DNA of 64,000 nt from Lamellibrachia satsuma (GCA_033239005.1 BSQZ01000096.1:69501-133500), one strand, 5' to 3'. Positions 12,500-29,299 are shown, counted from the stretch's first letter. Notes: generated by a model from the letters alone, not told the origin. Numbers and translations: made by a program.

Positions 12500-13231
12500 A
12501 CAAAGATCCAGAGCAACAAAGATCCAGAGCTACAAAGCAAATGACGAGGACGTTTCTGGAAGATTGACCGTTCCTGAATCGTCGGCGCCTCCGCTGATCG
12601 ACTGCACCTACACCGAGACTTGTATCTGAGTTCGGACGACAACGAGGAACATTATTCGCACAATCGTGTAGGTGAGAACAAGTTCGGGACAAACTAACGA
12701 GACTAGTTATAACACTAACACCAACGCAGAAAGGCTTCTGTTGTGTGCCTCGAATGTAAACCAGCAAACGTCTGTATTCCACGACGGGCTAAGAAGTAAC
12801 CTTGAAGCAGCAACAGCGGCGCCGAAGATCCACGTGGAGACAATGATTCCGTAGCAGCGATTTCTAGATAGCTCGTACCTAAGCTGCTTCGATACCGATA
12901 CCATCTTAGAGAAGGCCACCCAAGCCTGGCTTTGCATCGAAGCGAAGCCGAATATCGACAGGCATACCATGTTTATCTTGGGAAGGTATTGTGTCAAATG
13001 TTGAACCCTTGATATAACTCTTGAGCAGAATACAGCACCGATTGGTAAAACCTTAAGTCCACTGCGTAAGTCCACTGCGTCTGCCAGAGAGAGCGACATC
13101 TTGAAGAGAACGGTGCGGTCTTCACGTATTTCTGCATATTTCACGAGAACAGCGATTAGTAGATAGTTCATGGTGATATGTAAGACGATCATTGCAACGA
13201 TTACGCTAGTTTTCACGGCGCTGTATGTCAC
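12500..13231 (-). pseudogene. Rhodopsin-type GPCR-like fragment, frameshifted
   Basis: The frame 13231-12707 (174 codons) shows a hydrophobic first helix (VIVAMIVLHITMNYLLIAVL), a second-helix-like LFKMSLSLADAVD, a third helix (INMVCLSIFGFASMQSQAWV) followed by FSKMVSVSK in place of the usual DRY region, and a fourth helix (IIVSTWIFGAAVAASRLLL) with a Trp at the expected place. An extracellular-loop Cys (DVCWFTF) follows. The frame then stops, but the next frame continues with a fifth-helix-like FCVGVSVITSLVSLS and a basic third-loop-like DQRRRRRFRNG. This order is typical of class A receptors. The frameshift near 12740 and the absence of a clear NPxxY suggest a pseudogene, although an intron or assembly error is possible. 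The ligand is unknown. Confidence 0.5.
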
Positions 13232-13679
13232 CCCGCGTCCGCACTCTGCAATATAAATACGTCTGTATGTCTTATACAGTGACTACAAAGTCGAGGTTAC
13301 GAATTGAACGTTGAATTAAAAAAAAACCGCAAATCATTGCATTCCGTTCAATATTATTAACGTCAACATGTTAATCTGTCATGCAATAAACTTAATCCAA
13401 CACAACTCACAGTGCCTAGCTTACAGAAGTAGACGTCTTCGTTGACAACCTCTGTCCACCAGCAAGATTTTATTGTTAGTAATGACCACGAGAAAAGTGT
13501 TCGAATCGCGCTACCAGCGATAATGATATAACCAGTTTAATAGCGTTATGTCAAAGCTATCGGAAATGCTATTCTGTGCCAATGGCCTCAACGTGTCAAT
13601 ATTTGGATGGTGATTGCTAACATATTGTTATCTCGTACATCAGTCATTTCATGAGCAGTACACCTAATGGCACGTCGCC

Positions 13680-13756
<77 letters not shown>

Positions 13757-14332
13757 AATATTTTATATTTTATTGTCTGTATTAAATATGTCAAATATAG
13801 ACCAATTACAATCCAGTATAGTTTTACTGTTGTTGTTATCCCTGTCAGGCAAAGTCGGATCAACGTTAACCTTCTTTAACAATCCTCAATACTTGACAAG
13901 TTACACATCAGACATTAAGCCCTAAACACATCTGACGCAACCGTTACTTATTTCTTCCATTTGGTGCAATCTCTTGTATATATGGCTATATGCAATTAAT
14001 ATAATGCGAGGAATAGAGACCACTCTGCTTTCCAAAGTCTGAAGGTTGTTGCACAAACGGTTCATTACAATCTGTGATGCCCCCAATTATTTTGTATTGC
14101 CCGAAACACTTCGGCAGAGTTTTTATTGGTACTTAATGTATTGGATATTAATATTATGCTATTTAGTAACTTTTAAAAAGCCAGTACTAAAGTAAAAATC
14201 AATGATATTGAAATGGTATGTGTAAGTAAGTGTTATAATATTACGATAAATTTGGAGCTGTCGAAAACTGTTTCAGTTATGCGTAATAGTACAACATATT
14301 TACTAGGCAAAAATTCTTCCTTAAAACTATAT
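13232..14332. other. No gene recognised; contains an (AT)n tract at 13684-13752
   Basis: The only clear structure is about 69 bp of AT dinucleotide. The short frames over it are artefacts. Confidence 0.6.
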
Positions 14333-17300
14333 TATTATTATTATTATCATTATTTTATTATTATATCGGAATTTATATAGTGCCCGAATCCAATTAAGAC
14401 AAAATGCTCTCTGGCGCTTTATATGAAACGGCAAAAAATAATAAAATTATACAATGCATACTTTACATAAAACTGCATCATTTAAATAAAACTATAAATT
14501 ACATGAAATACATACTTTACATAAAACTGCATCAATTAAATAAAACTATAAATTATAGATTATTTAAAAAGTAGATAGTGTAAAGGAACTGATCTAAACA
14601 TAAAAAAAATAAATAAACACAGATATTACACTTATAGTAACTTATAGTAGTATGAATAAAACAGTACGAATAAGTAATTGGTATATAGCAATGTCATTAA
14701 AACGAGAGCGTGACTCAATCACGTCAGTCGTATGCCAGTTTAAAAAGATGTATTTAAGTGTCTCTTGAAAGAGTTGAGAGTGTTCAGTTGTTTAATCTTC
14801 TCAGGCAAGTCGTTCCACAGTATGGCCACGTGTCGGCGGAAACAACGTTCGCCATAAGTTGCAGTCCGTAGCACAGGTACGACGAGAAGTGACTTCTCCG
14901 TTGATCTTAAACTACGCGTTGGTTGATGTTTCTGCACAATGTCACTCATGTATGCCGGTGCCAATCCGTTGAGCACTTTATACGTGAAGGTCTTAACCTT
15001 AAAGCGGAGCCGGTATTTCACTGGAAGCCAAAGTAGCTCACGTAACACAGGCGTTATGTGTTCACTCTTGCGTGACCCGGTGATTAGGCGAGCAGCGTAA
15101 TTCTGTATACGCTGCAGTCGTTCAATTAGCACCTGAGACAAACCTTGCAGTAGCGCGTTTCCATAGTCCAGACGGGTTGTTACCAGTGCCTGGACTAGAA
15201 TCTTACAGGCGTCATTTGTGATGTATTGCCTGACTTTGCCAATATTTCGGATGTGGTAGAAACAGGACTTGGAGATCGCATTCACCTGTTTTTGCATTGT
15301 GAAGCTGCTGTCAATAATATCTCCAAGATATCTCACGGATTGCATAGTATGTAATAGTCTGCCTCCGCTCGTGAGGGACAAGTCGTTCACTCGACGAATT
15401 CACTGTTTGCACGAAAACACATTTTTTTCTTGGGTCAGTGTTAGCATGTTTCTATTCATCCACCCGCCAACATCCGCCACACAGGCTTCAGTGGCTGACC
15501 TTTCACTGGCCCAGTTCTCATCAGGCTTGATGGACAAGTATATTTGTGTGTCTAACAAGGTTCCATTCCAAATAACAAGTTCCTGGTGGCAAGTGGACAA
15601 GGAAGTCATTGGCTTATCGAGAGACTAAAAATTTTCTCATTTATGTGTAGCCCGCCCTTATCAAATATCTGTCAATTCTATTTTTTTTTAAATTTCACAC
15701 ATTAACACAATCATTTGGTAGTTTGTTTCAATCATTTATCACACTCTGTGAGAAAGAGTACATTCTCATGACCAACCTACACTGCTCCTTAACTAATGCT
15801 GCTTTATGTCCTCTGATTATACTGCCTTCTTTAAGTTTGAAGAACATATTCCTGTCAACATCCTCATAACCATTCATTATTTTAAACACTTCTATTTGGT
15901 TTCCTCTTAGTCTCCTGGTCTCTAGTTTTGTCAAACCACATTGTAATAAGCGACTTTCGTAAGTAAGGTCTCTCAATTCTGGAATAATTTTAGTTGCACT
16001 TTGTTGTATTCTTTCTAACTTGTCTATGTCCTTTTTACGATATAGCCTCCATGCATGAATACAATATTCCAAATGCCGTATAACTATTGATTTGTACAGG
16101 GGTACAATTAGCTGTTTTCCTTATACATAACATTTCTCCTAATTAGCCCTAGAATTTGATTTCCTTTCGAAGCAGCAATACCACATTGCTCTGAAACGTT
16201 CATGTCAGCACTAAAGGTTACTCCTAAGTCCCGTTGTTGTGTGGTTATACCTAGTACAGCACCTCGCATTTTATATTCTTCGTCCATGTTTCCATGTCCT
16301 ATGTGTATACATTTACACTTCCCAAAATTGAATATAATTTGCCATTTTTCTGATCATTTAACTAATTTATCTAGATCATCCTGTAAACTTTGTTTATCTG
16401 TATCATTAGAAACGTTTCTGAATACTTTTGTGTCATCTGCAAATTTGAGTACTTTGCTAGATATGTCATCTTCCAAATCATTTATATATATTAAAAACAG
16501 TACAGGGCCTAATACTGATCCCTGTGGTACCCCACTCAAAACAGATTTCCAGTTTGAAACCTAAGCATTACTCTGTGTTTTCTGTGTGTAAGCCACTTTT
16601 CTATCCAGTTGGTTACATGAATACCTATGCCATGGGCTTTTAGTTTAAGGAACAGTCTTTGATGTGGCACTTTATCGAAAACCTTCTGAAAATATAAGTA
16701 GTCAACATCCACTGGTGACACGTCATGTACTCACTTTGTAACTTCTTCAAAAAAATATAAGAGATTAGTTAGACATGACCTTGCTTTTAGGAACCGATGT
16801 TGAGATATGTTTATTAATTTATGGTTTACAAGAAATTCCACCATGTGGTATGTAATTAATGTTTCGAGTAATTTACATGCAACTGATGTTAAACTGACTG
16901 GTCTGTACTTTTCTGGCTTGTTCCTCGATCCCTTCTTAAATAGCAGCGTAATGTTTGCCTCTTTCCATTCTGAAGGAACTATTCCTTTTTCTAGTGACAA
17001 GTTAAAAGAATTTTGCAAGTGGTGTACTAATTTGTTCAACAATTTCCTTAAGCAGTTTTGGTGGTGGTCAACTCCAGGTGATTTATTATCTTTCATCTGC
17101 TTAATTTTCTTTGCTATCATTTCAGGAGTTACAAATAACTGCCCTAAACGTTCTGATGTATTGCTCTCAAATTTAGTAATTGGAACTGGAAGTGAGCTGA
17201 TATCTTCTGTGGTAAAAACTGAGCTGAAATACTCATATAGGACCTCTGCCCTTTGAAACCCGTCTGAAATTAGTTTTCCCCTGTTGTTTTCCAGTGGTCC

Positions 17301-20165
17301 GACCTTATCTCGAACTTTATGTTCACTCCTTACATACGCATAGACACTCTTGCTCTCATTTTGATATTACCTGTCAATTTTCAAAGGTTCTTTTATATTT
17401 TCTAATTTCAGTTGTAGCTAAGTTAAGAGCCTCTTTGTAATTTCTTCATCCTTTCTGGTACGCCTATAAACCCTCCACATAGTTTGTGTAAACACTATTT
17501 TTCTAATAGCTTCTTTTGACAAGTGTTTCTTTGTATATCGTTTTCCTTGTTTTTTCAAGGGAACAAATTTATCGATGATACTCTCAATTTCATATTTTAG
17601 AATATTGCAACATTCAATTGCGGTCTTATTCATTAGCATGTTATTCCAATCTAGCTTTGCTAAATATTTTCTCATATCTTTATAGTTACCTTTGTGGAAA
17701 TTTCTCCTATACGTTTTATTTTTACTTTCTGATTTTACATTGATGTCAAAATGTATTTTATTGGGGTCACTGTTACCCAATGGTTCATGTATTTTTACAT
17801 TGTCCACTAATTCTTGTTGTGATGATAAGACTATATCTAATACATTTTATCCCCTGGTTGGTTCTAGCACGTGCTGAGTAAGGAAGCTCTCCTGAATTAA
17901 AAATAGAAATTGTTGGTCCTTACCCCCTGTACGCTCTAGAGATTTCCATTGTACATGTCAATGGTTAAAATCTCCTATTACGATATGTTCCCCTTTACTA
18001 ACTTCCTTTATAGCATTTTGTATTTTTGTGTTATCCTCTTCGATTATTTTTGGACTTCGGTAAACTAATCCAATACATAATTTTGAATTTCCTGAAACAA
18101 TTTTGCACCAAGCAACTTTAACGTAATCTGCTTCGCTTTCTTATTTATTTTATTTATTTATTATTTTATAGATTCTTTAACATATAAAATAACTCCCCCT
18201 CCCCTTCTTCCTATTCGATCGCTCCTAAACATTACGTATCCTGTCAATCCTAATTCAGCATCTGTCATATGTATAACAGTGGTAGCGAAGATTATGTTTC
18301 TTCACCATATCACCAACTGGTTTAGCGTGTATGCAGTACAGTTTCGGTCCCAACACAGATCCTTGTGGCACGCCGCAGCATAGATGTGCGTTGAACGAAG
18401 TTGCGGGGCCGGCAGAGACTCATTGCGTTCGGCCGCTAATAAAAAACACATCCAATCCAGGGTTTCTGCAGTCACACCAAATGAGTGTTGAGGCCGCGTT
18501 AGCATAATGCCATGGTCGATAACATCACACACACACACTGGGCAGATCAGGCATGACCAAGACAACTACACGTTTTTGACCAAGGGCTGCTGCGATGTCG
18601 TTCTGGACTTTCACAAGAGCTGTCTCGGCTGAATAATTATTTCGGTACGCCGACTCGTAAAAATCGCGTAGATTATTGATGTCCAGGTGATCTTTCAAAC
18701 GGTGTTCGACTACTTTCTCAAGAAGTTTTGACAAGTGTGGTAGGTTTGACACAGGCCGATAATTACTCAGAACTTCATTATCGAGGCCCGGCCTATTAAG
18801 CAATGGTCTCACAACTTCACGTTTGAAACATGCGGGGACCACTGACGTTGCCAACGATTTGTTAATAACGGCTGTAATCAACGGCACGAAATGATCCAGA
18901 CACTGCCTCAAAAGCAGCGTCGGGATCGGGTCTAAGTCATATGACTTGTTGGCCGAATTTGTAATTATTCGCTTCACCTCGTCATGGGTGGCTGGCAGAA
19001 ACCTTTGAAGCGGCATTCCGTCAAACATGACGTCATTGTACAATGCTGTTTCGTAGATGTCATTTGGGTTGCCGATGTTGATGTTTCGTCGAATGGTAGC
19101 AACTTTGTCAATGTAAAAGTCACCAAAAATAGTCGCTAGCTGTTCGGCGGATTCATGGGTTGGTAAGATTACCTGTCCCGTGTTACACATCAACTGACAC
19201 GTTAATTTGAACATTTGTTTCTGATCTTGGCCGCAGTCTCTGATTTTTGCAGAAAATAATGTTTTTTTGGCACTGATCATCAGTTTGTTGACTGCGTTGC
19301 ATTGCTCCTTGAACAACTGTCGATGAACGGTAAGTTGGTTGTTCGCCGCCATACGTTCTCTGCTCGCCTGCGCGTGTTTGACGTGTCTCAATTCGTCTGA
19401 ATACCATTGCGCGTTTGGTCTCAGTGTTATCGACTTTCTTTGGACGGGAGCGTGTTGGTCGACAACCGCTTCACATCCCGTAGTATAGGGGTGTACAAGC
19501 TCATTTAGCGGCCTATCAGTGTCGTTCAAAATTGGTGTTAAGTACTTGATAAATTCGGGAATACAAATGTCCCGAAGCTTCCTGAAAGTGACCGGCTTGC
19601 GAACGCTGTCTGGCTTCGTTAAGTTAATTCTAAAACACAGAGCCAGATGGTCGCCGGAAGGGTTACCCTTTGTGTCTCCAAGACATGGCTCAGAAACTGT
19701 TGGCATCCCAATCAACAAGGAACTAATGTCCCGTGTGATGACAACATCCAAAGTATGGCCCTTCTTGTGTGTGGGTCCCACCACGTGTTGTACCAATCCA
19801 TGAGCTTCCAACGTGCCATTGAAGCGCACCGCATCTGCATCGTTAACGTTGTCGAGGTAGAAGTTGAGGTCACCTGTTATGATTACATCGCTAGTTATAA
19901 CAGCAAGTCGGTCCAAATACAAACTCCACTCGTCGAAAAACACACTGTTCTTAAAACAGTTTCGCTTAGAAGGAGGCGGGCAGTACAAGATGCACAATCT
20001 CACATTCACATCAGTGGAAACGACCATACTGTCCATATGTTCGAAATGTGTGAACATGCCATTCCGTGTAGAATAAAAAGTCTTAATGGTCACTCCGCAT
20101 TGATAGAGTACGGCCACACCTCCACCGCGCTTCTCACTGGGTCGAGAGATGTGTTGTGTAATCAT
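14333..20165 (-). mobile_element. L2-like LINE split by a nested CR1-like insertion
   Basis: This element runs right to left in two blocks. Block 1 (20165-18263): endonuclease motifs GDLNFYLD, HTLDVVITR and SGDHLALCF, then RT start (YDLDPIPTLLLRQCLDHF, LSNYRPVSNLPHLSKLLEKV), then after a frameshift at a short (CA)n tract near 18530 VIDHGIML and a frame ending HNLRYHCY. Block 2 (15552-14740) resumes with DTQIYLSIKPDENW, then VADVGGWMNRNML, and the C-terminal YLGDIIDSSF, LQRIQNYAARLITGSRKSEH and LWLPVKYRLRFKVKTF. Together they form one ORF2 cut at the YADD box. Block 2 is followed by a 3' UTR with a small ~55-bp direct repeat (14458-14552), the hairpin core (14378-14424) and a TAA-type tail (14333-14364). 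The endonuclease start is missing. Confidence 0.85.
15553..18262 (-). mobile_element. CR1-like LINE, 5'-truncated, nested inside the L2-like LINE
   Basis: The 3' end begins with taacaagg, matching the family's taacaagattgcc 3' terminus. Moving 5', the ORF2 C-terminus lies at 15728-16072 (with FKIMNGYEDVDRNMFFKLKE) and the RT block at 16354-16539 ([30 protein letters not shown]). The block at 16731-17120 has KIKQMKDNKSPGVD and EKYRPVSLTSVACKLLETL. The pre-RT region at 17418-17807 has HEPLGNSDPNKIHFDI. Endonuclease remnants reach a block resembling DAELGLTGYVMF at about 18230-18262. Stops and frameshifts separate the blocks, so the copy is dead. The string tgtc is present at both junctions and may be a short target-site duplication. 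Confidence 0.88.
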
Positions 20166-21146
<981 letters not shown>

Positions 21147-21319
21147 GTGTGTTCTAGTCTCATATCAATGATACATATTTGCTATAGTATTGGTTATTAT
21201 ATACATAATCTGAACACGAAAGTAAAGTAAGTCACATCAGCTCATGCGCTGTTTTTCTTTATTACCCCTGGACTAAAGAATGTTATCGTTCATACTAGTA
21301 AAAATCGTGACAGCGGGTT

Positions 21320-22230
21320 GTGCCAGTGGTTCCAGTGGGGGCAGTAGATGATAAGGTGGGGGAGGGAGACGATGAGAGAGATGCTAGGGAGATATCACCT
21401 CAGCCCGGGAGGAGGCTTAGAGGAGGTAGAGTGACAGGTCGAAGAGAGACAGAATGTATGGGGACTGGAAGGAAAGAAATGGAAGGTAAGACAACTGGAG
21501 AGAAGGAGACAGAAGCGACGTAGACAGGAGACGAGAGTGAGGGTGATGGGAGTGAGGGAGATGGGAGGAAGGTGTCAGGAAGGAAGGCGACGGGAGCTCA
21601 AGTTAGCCAGGAGAAGGAAGGGAAACGTGACACGTTGGTGGGTGAGAGGGAGATTGATAACAGTCTGCCAGGTGACAAGGATGCAGTGGAACGGAACGGA
21701 AGAGCTATTCTGAGGTAATGATAGAGGTGGTGAGGGAGAGAGTGAGAATGTTTATGCGGGAATCGATATTTAGGAAACCCGACAGAGACTTAAACAAGGG
21801 AGATGACGTGGTGGTATGCTTGCCTTGCCTTGAGGGGGTAGAAAACATTATAGGTTCGTGAAAGGGTGGATATGTTTTAGCACACGTAGGAAGAAATAAC
21901 GCAAAGAGGGATGATACAACTGCCATACAGGCAGTTGTACCTCATAATACTAATCCAGAAGAGTGTTCAGCAGGTAATTCTCTCAGGGATTCTATCATTA
22001 ATACGAATGAGGGGTCTGATATATCGAAACTGCCGGGGATGGTAATTAACATGCTAGTACAGAAGCTGTGTAGGGAAGCGGAAGTTGGATTTGTGGGGAA
22101 GTTTCGTTGGGAGGACTGATATGTACATGACAGACGGATTTTACCTAAGTGGATAGGGTGCATTAGTTCAGGATGAACTCTCAGCAGCAGTAGATAGTTG
22201 AAAATCTGGTTAAATCTTGTAAAATATGTT
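21320..22230 (+). mobile_element. Decayed CR1-like ORF1 (esterase type) fragment
   Basis: A Glu/Gly/Arg-rich stretch (21340-21660) matches the low-complexity linker of the intact ORF1 at 57302-58375. Further on, fragments align by eye with its SGNH-hydrolase part: RMFMRESIFRKPD (intact: RVFMGDSIIRKVD), GDDVVVCLPC (GDDITVCLPG), VLAHVGRNN (VLVHVGTNN), AEVGFVG (EGVGFVD) and MTDGFYLSG (TRDGLHLTG). The nucleophile motif GDS has become RES and stops interrupt the frame, so this is a relic. A 3'-end-like string (ggttaaatcttgt) follows at about 22208. Confidence 0.7.
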
Positions 22231-22239
22231 TAGGGTTAT

Positions 22240-22590
22240 CTAGATGTTTAACAAGACTTAACAAGATTTGCCATCGAAGTCAAAGGCCCACATGGCAAGT
22301 CGACAAGGAAGAGAGTGATTTATCGAGAGTCCAACAATGTTCATCTACGTGTAACACGCCCTCGTGAGATATGGGTTAACTTGTTTTTAAACATATTCAC
22401 GCTGCTAGCACTTATACAATCCGCAGACAATTTGTTCCATTCATTCAATGCCCTGAGGTGTCTAATACTCCGAGCTGTTGCTCAGCATGTAACACCCCAT
22501 TGTTATCAATACAAGTTTCAAGGACCCGCCTTTGTTGAGTGGCTTGTACACGTTTCGAATGTGTCCTTGCAGTATAGTTTATTAACCTTT
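22240..22590 (-). mobile_element. Diverged CR1-like 3' end fragment
   Basis: Starts with taacaagacttaacaagatttgccatc, the direct-repeat 3' terminus of the family. It continues with the conserved ggcaagtcgacaaggaag, tatcgagagtccaacaatg and the C-terminal ORF2 block (aaacatattcacgctgctagc, ttgttccattcat). More diverged from the other copies, so older or another subfamily. Confidence 0.7.
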
Positions 22591-23777
22591 GAGTTATTTT
22601 GTTGAGCAACCACACACAATACACAATAACTAAATCCTTTCACCTACTTCAAAGAAAAAATAATCTTTTGATCCCGAGCCATTCAAAATGTCCAGTCGCC
22701 TATTCAAAGACGTCTACAAGTATCATATCAACAGTATCAGTCAGGAGCCAAACGAAGAATTTGCTATATGTAACACTCAGCGTTTCATAGACAACATACG
22801 TGTCATTTTACGTATTAGTGATCAGTCAGGGGCGTCCGAAACAATTGTTCCAACGAGGGGCAAGAAAGAAGATATATATATTTTTATTTAATTATATCCC
22901 ATTACAATTATTTGAATTACAAAGATACCAAAAGGATGATCAGACATTGTACTTAGAAAGAAAAATAAACACGAACAGTCGGTACTTCACATTCACTACG
23001 AGCCAATCCTAATAACGGTTGCTACGTACAAGGACACCAACTGTAACGACAGTTGCCATGGTTTTGCTACTATTGTATCCTGTCAGTGCTTTGTGAAATG
23101 TCAGTATCTTGATTCAGAGTTAATGATCACACATAGCTTAGTTTTGTAGCTTAGCTTTATAAATTTCTGCCACCACTCGGATAGATGAATTTGGACATGG
23201 ATGAATGAACTGTTGCACGCGTATACGGTTTGTTCCGTGTTCTAAATCCCATACGTTGTGGCGACCCACGGTAGAACTCAGTACACCTCAGACGCTTCAC
23301 CACATACGTTTGAATTGTAATCGAAGAGGGTCATTTAATATTCTAGGTTCTTCTCCTTGCCCTTTACAAACCCCTGATGTGTCATCCACCTGATGTATCA
23401 TCTAACTGATGTGTCATCCACCTGATGTAAATTCCAGATAAGAATAATACCGCACTGAATGTATACAAATGTTGGACTCTCGATATCCCTCGAAGGTTGC
23501 GACCAGTACTGCCGTTTGTTCCCAGTAATTCTTATTGACTCCCCCATTATGCCTTAAACACAAATTATAGTGAATTACAACAGCTATTGTCAGGCTTGCA
23601 AACCAGTGTGAGAGACAACCGCTTTAAGATGCAGCCTATAGTAAGGACGGTAATTCTCTGTGAAAAGCAGAGTATCATAATGAGAAGCTACAGCCATGAT
23701 GTCCCACATCTCGAGAATCACAACGATGTGTTTTTTGGAGACGCATATGGCGACACAACAGGAGAGGACGAATGGCG
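22591..23777. other. No gene recognised; small ~18-bp tandem repeat at 23380-23427
   Basis: Apart from about four imperfect copies of a ctgatgtgtcatccac-type unit, nothing can be supported. Short frames at 22688-22891 and 23587-23811 have no family resemblance. Confidence 0.45.
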
Positions 23778-23930
23778 TGCAGTGGTCCACCTCTTGTAAG
23801 GTCCCTAGCACAAGCGGCCATGCAGTGGTCCACCTCTTGTAAGGTCCCTATCACAAGCGGCCATGCAATGGTCCACCTCTTGTAAGGTCCCTACCACAAG
23901 CGGCCATGCAGTGGTCCACCTCTTGTATAT
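23778..23930. repeat. 43-bp minisatellite, ~3.5 copies
   Basis: Units contain gcagtggtccacctcttgta and ggtccctancacaagcggcc. Copies are nearly identical, so the expansion is recent. Confidence 0.9.
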
Positions 23931-26943
<3,013 letters not shown>

Positions 26944-28100
26944 AGACAAGATTTAACAAGTTTGCCATCCCAAACAATAAGTTCCAGATGGCAAATGGAC
27001 ATGGAAGCCGTTGGTTTATCGAGAGTCCAACAATTTTCTCATCTATGTGTAGCCTGCCCTTATCAAATATCTGTCAATTATATTTTAAAACATATTCACA
27101 CTACTAGCATTAACACAATCATTTGGCAGTTTGTTCCATTAATTTGTCACCCTTTGTGAGAAAGAGTATTTTCTCATGTCCAACCTACACTGCTCCTTAA
27201 CTAATGCTGTTTGGTGTCCTCAGGTTCTACTGCCTTCTTTAAGTTTGAAGAACATATTCCTGCCAACATCCTCATAACCATTCACTATTTTAAACACTTA
27301 TATTTGGTCTCCTCTTAGTCTCCTGGTCTCTAGTGCTGTCAAACCACATTGTAATAAGCGACTTTTGTAACTAAGGTCTCTCAATTCTGGAATCATTTTA
27401 GTTTAACTTCGTTGTATTCTTTCTAACTTGTCTATGTCCTTTTAACGATATAGCCTCCATGCATGAATACAATATTCCAAATGCGGTATAACTATTGCTT
27501 TGTACATGGGTACAATTAGCTGTTTCTTCTTATACATGATAGTTCTCCTAATTAGCCCTAGAATTTGATTTCCTTTCGAAGCAGCAATCCCACATTGCTC
27601 TGATACTTTTTTTATCTCAGCACTAAATGTCCTCTCTTGCGTGGTTCTACCTAGTACAGCATTCCCCATTTTATATTCTTCGTCCATGTTTCCATGTCCT
27701 ATATGTATACATTTACACTTTCCAAAATTGAATAATATTTGCAACTTTTATGATAATTTAACTAATTTATCTAGATCATCATGTAAACTGTGTTTATCTG
27801 TAACATTAGTAACCTTTCTGAATACTTTTGTGTCATCTGCAAATTTGAGTACTTTGCTAGATATGATATCTTCCAAATCATTTATGTATATATTAAAACC
27901 AGTATAGGGCCTAATACTGATCTCTGTGGTACCCCATTCAAAACAGATTTCCAGTTTGAAATCTCACCATCTACTATTACTCTCTTTTCTGTGTGCAAGC
28001 CACTTTACTATTCAGTTGATTGCATCATTACCTATGCCAAGGGCTTTTAGCTTAAGTAATAATCTTTGATGTGACACTTTATCGAAAGCTTTCTGAAATA
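26944..28100 (-). mobile_element. CR1-like LINE fragment, 5'-truncated
   Basis: The 3' terminus (acaagatttaacaagtttgcc) is at the left. ORF2 pieces include the C-terminal region and a block at 27442-27744 with FGKCKCIHIGHGNMDEEYKM, GIAASKGNQILGLIRRT and AIVIPHLEYCIHAWR. Upstream is a piece with [13 protein letters not shown]. It ends within the RT near the AFDK motif (about 28085). Several frameshifts; dead copy of the family represented by 54379-58973. Confidence 0.9.
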
Positions 28101-28742
28101 CACACATTAAGTATTTTATTACCCGGGATCTTTCATCACAAACGGTTTACGCATTCATATATTGATACGTCTTTTCAGCAATTTTTGGCAGCGTGGTTTA
28201 TTTTAGTAATGCAGTTGTCGAAACCAGGCCGCTGACTGACGCTTCAATGCAGCCAACCCAGCCCAAAATAGCAACGTGTTTCGATTTGTTTCAGTGGCGC
28301 CATCTGGCGGATAGCCTAGATAATACATGGAATATCATGCGTGAACGTACTGGTCTCTGGTTTCCAGTATTTTATCAACTAACTCTGGAACCAAGGTCTT
28401 TAAAAAGTGCTGTGGTCTATTTAGATGTCCCCCCTTTCTACATCCCCCAACCCCACTAAATCGCACTACTACATTTCTTCTCTCTTTCCTGCTGCTAAAA
28501 ATTACTCCCCAAAATCTTCAACTAAATGGTCATTAAAAAAAAAAGATGACCACATCAGAATAATATGTTACTGTGCTGCACACATATTTACAGTTGCCTT
28601 GCTGGTTGATAAAATAGGCACATGTCAAAGACAGTATGATGCCTCGTGCATTAAGACATTCCTTTAGACACCTTTATGAAGGGGTGTATCTCGTATGTTG
28701 ATACAAGGTACACCCCGATTACGAGCTTCTATTCATGAACTA

Positions 28743-28750
<8 letters not shown>
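28101..28750. other. No gene recognised
   Basis: Two short plus-strand frames (28193-28459, 28425-28667) have no family resemblance or splice context. Confidence 0.4.
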
Positions 28751-28794
<44 letters not shown>

Positions 28795-28944
28795 GCGTGT
28801 GCGTGTGCGTGTGCGTGTGCGTGTGCGTGTGCGTGTGCGTGTGCGTGTGCGTGTGCGTGTGCGTGTGCGTGTGCGTGTGCGTGTGCGTGTGCGTGTGCGT
28901 GTGCGTGTGCGTGTGCGTGTGCGTGTGCGTGTGTGTGTGTGTGT
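28751..28944. repeat. Compound (GT)n / (GTGTGC)n microsatellite
   Basis: A core of about 24 hexanucleotide units gtgtgc (28787-28932) is flanked on both sides by pure GT. The hexamer could have spread from one T-to-C change in the dinucleotide tract. Confidence 0.95.
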
Positions 28945-29299
28945 TATGCCTTTTTAAATCTACATAAATCTACATTTACTTGTTTATACTGAGTTTAAAT
29001 GTTTCCCGTGTTGTTTGTGTTATAATCGTTTTTGCACCTACTTTAGATGTGACGATGCGACATATCCAGGTTCTCATTCCGGAACTGCTACTGCTGGGTG
29101 CAATGGACGCTGTGGTGAGAGTACTATAATTTTTCTTCAGTATGTCCTAACACGGAGTGATAGACGTATTTGTAAAACAGTGATGCAACAAGCATCATTT
29201 CATAGTCAAAACCTGAAATAATGAATGTCTTTCAATGTTGTGTTTTTTCCATTCAATCTCTGACCCTAAGTGTCCTGCCTAGCCAAATTAATATGTTGC

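Noticed and set aside
13588..13879. Frames through the (AT)n tract on both strands
   Set aside because: Mostly IYIY from dinucleotide repeat.
16202..17256. Plus-strand frames of 120 and 149 codons
   Set aside because: Antisense of the nested CR1-like ORF2.
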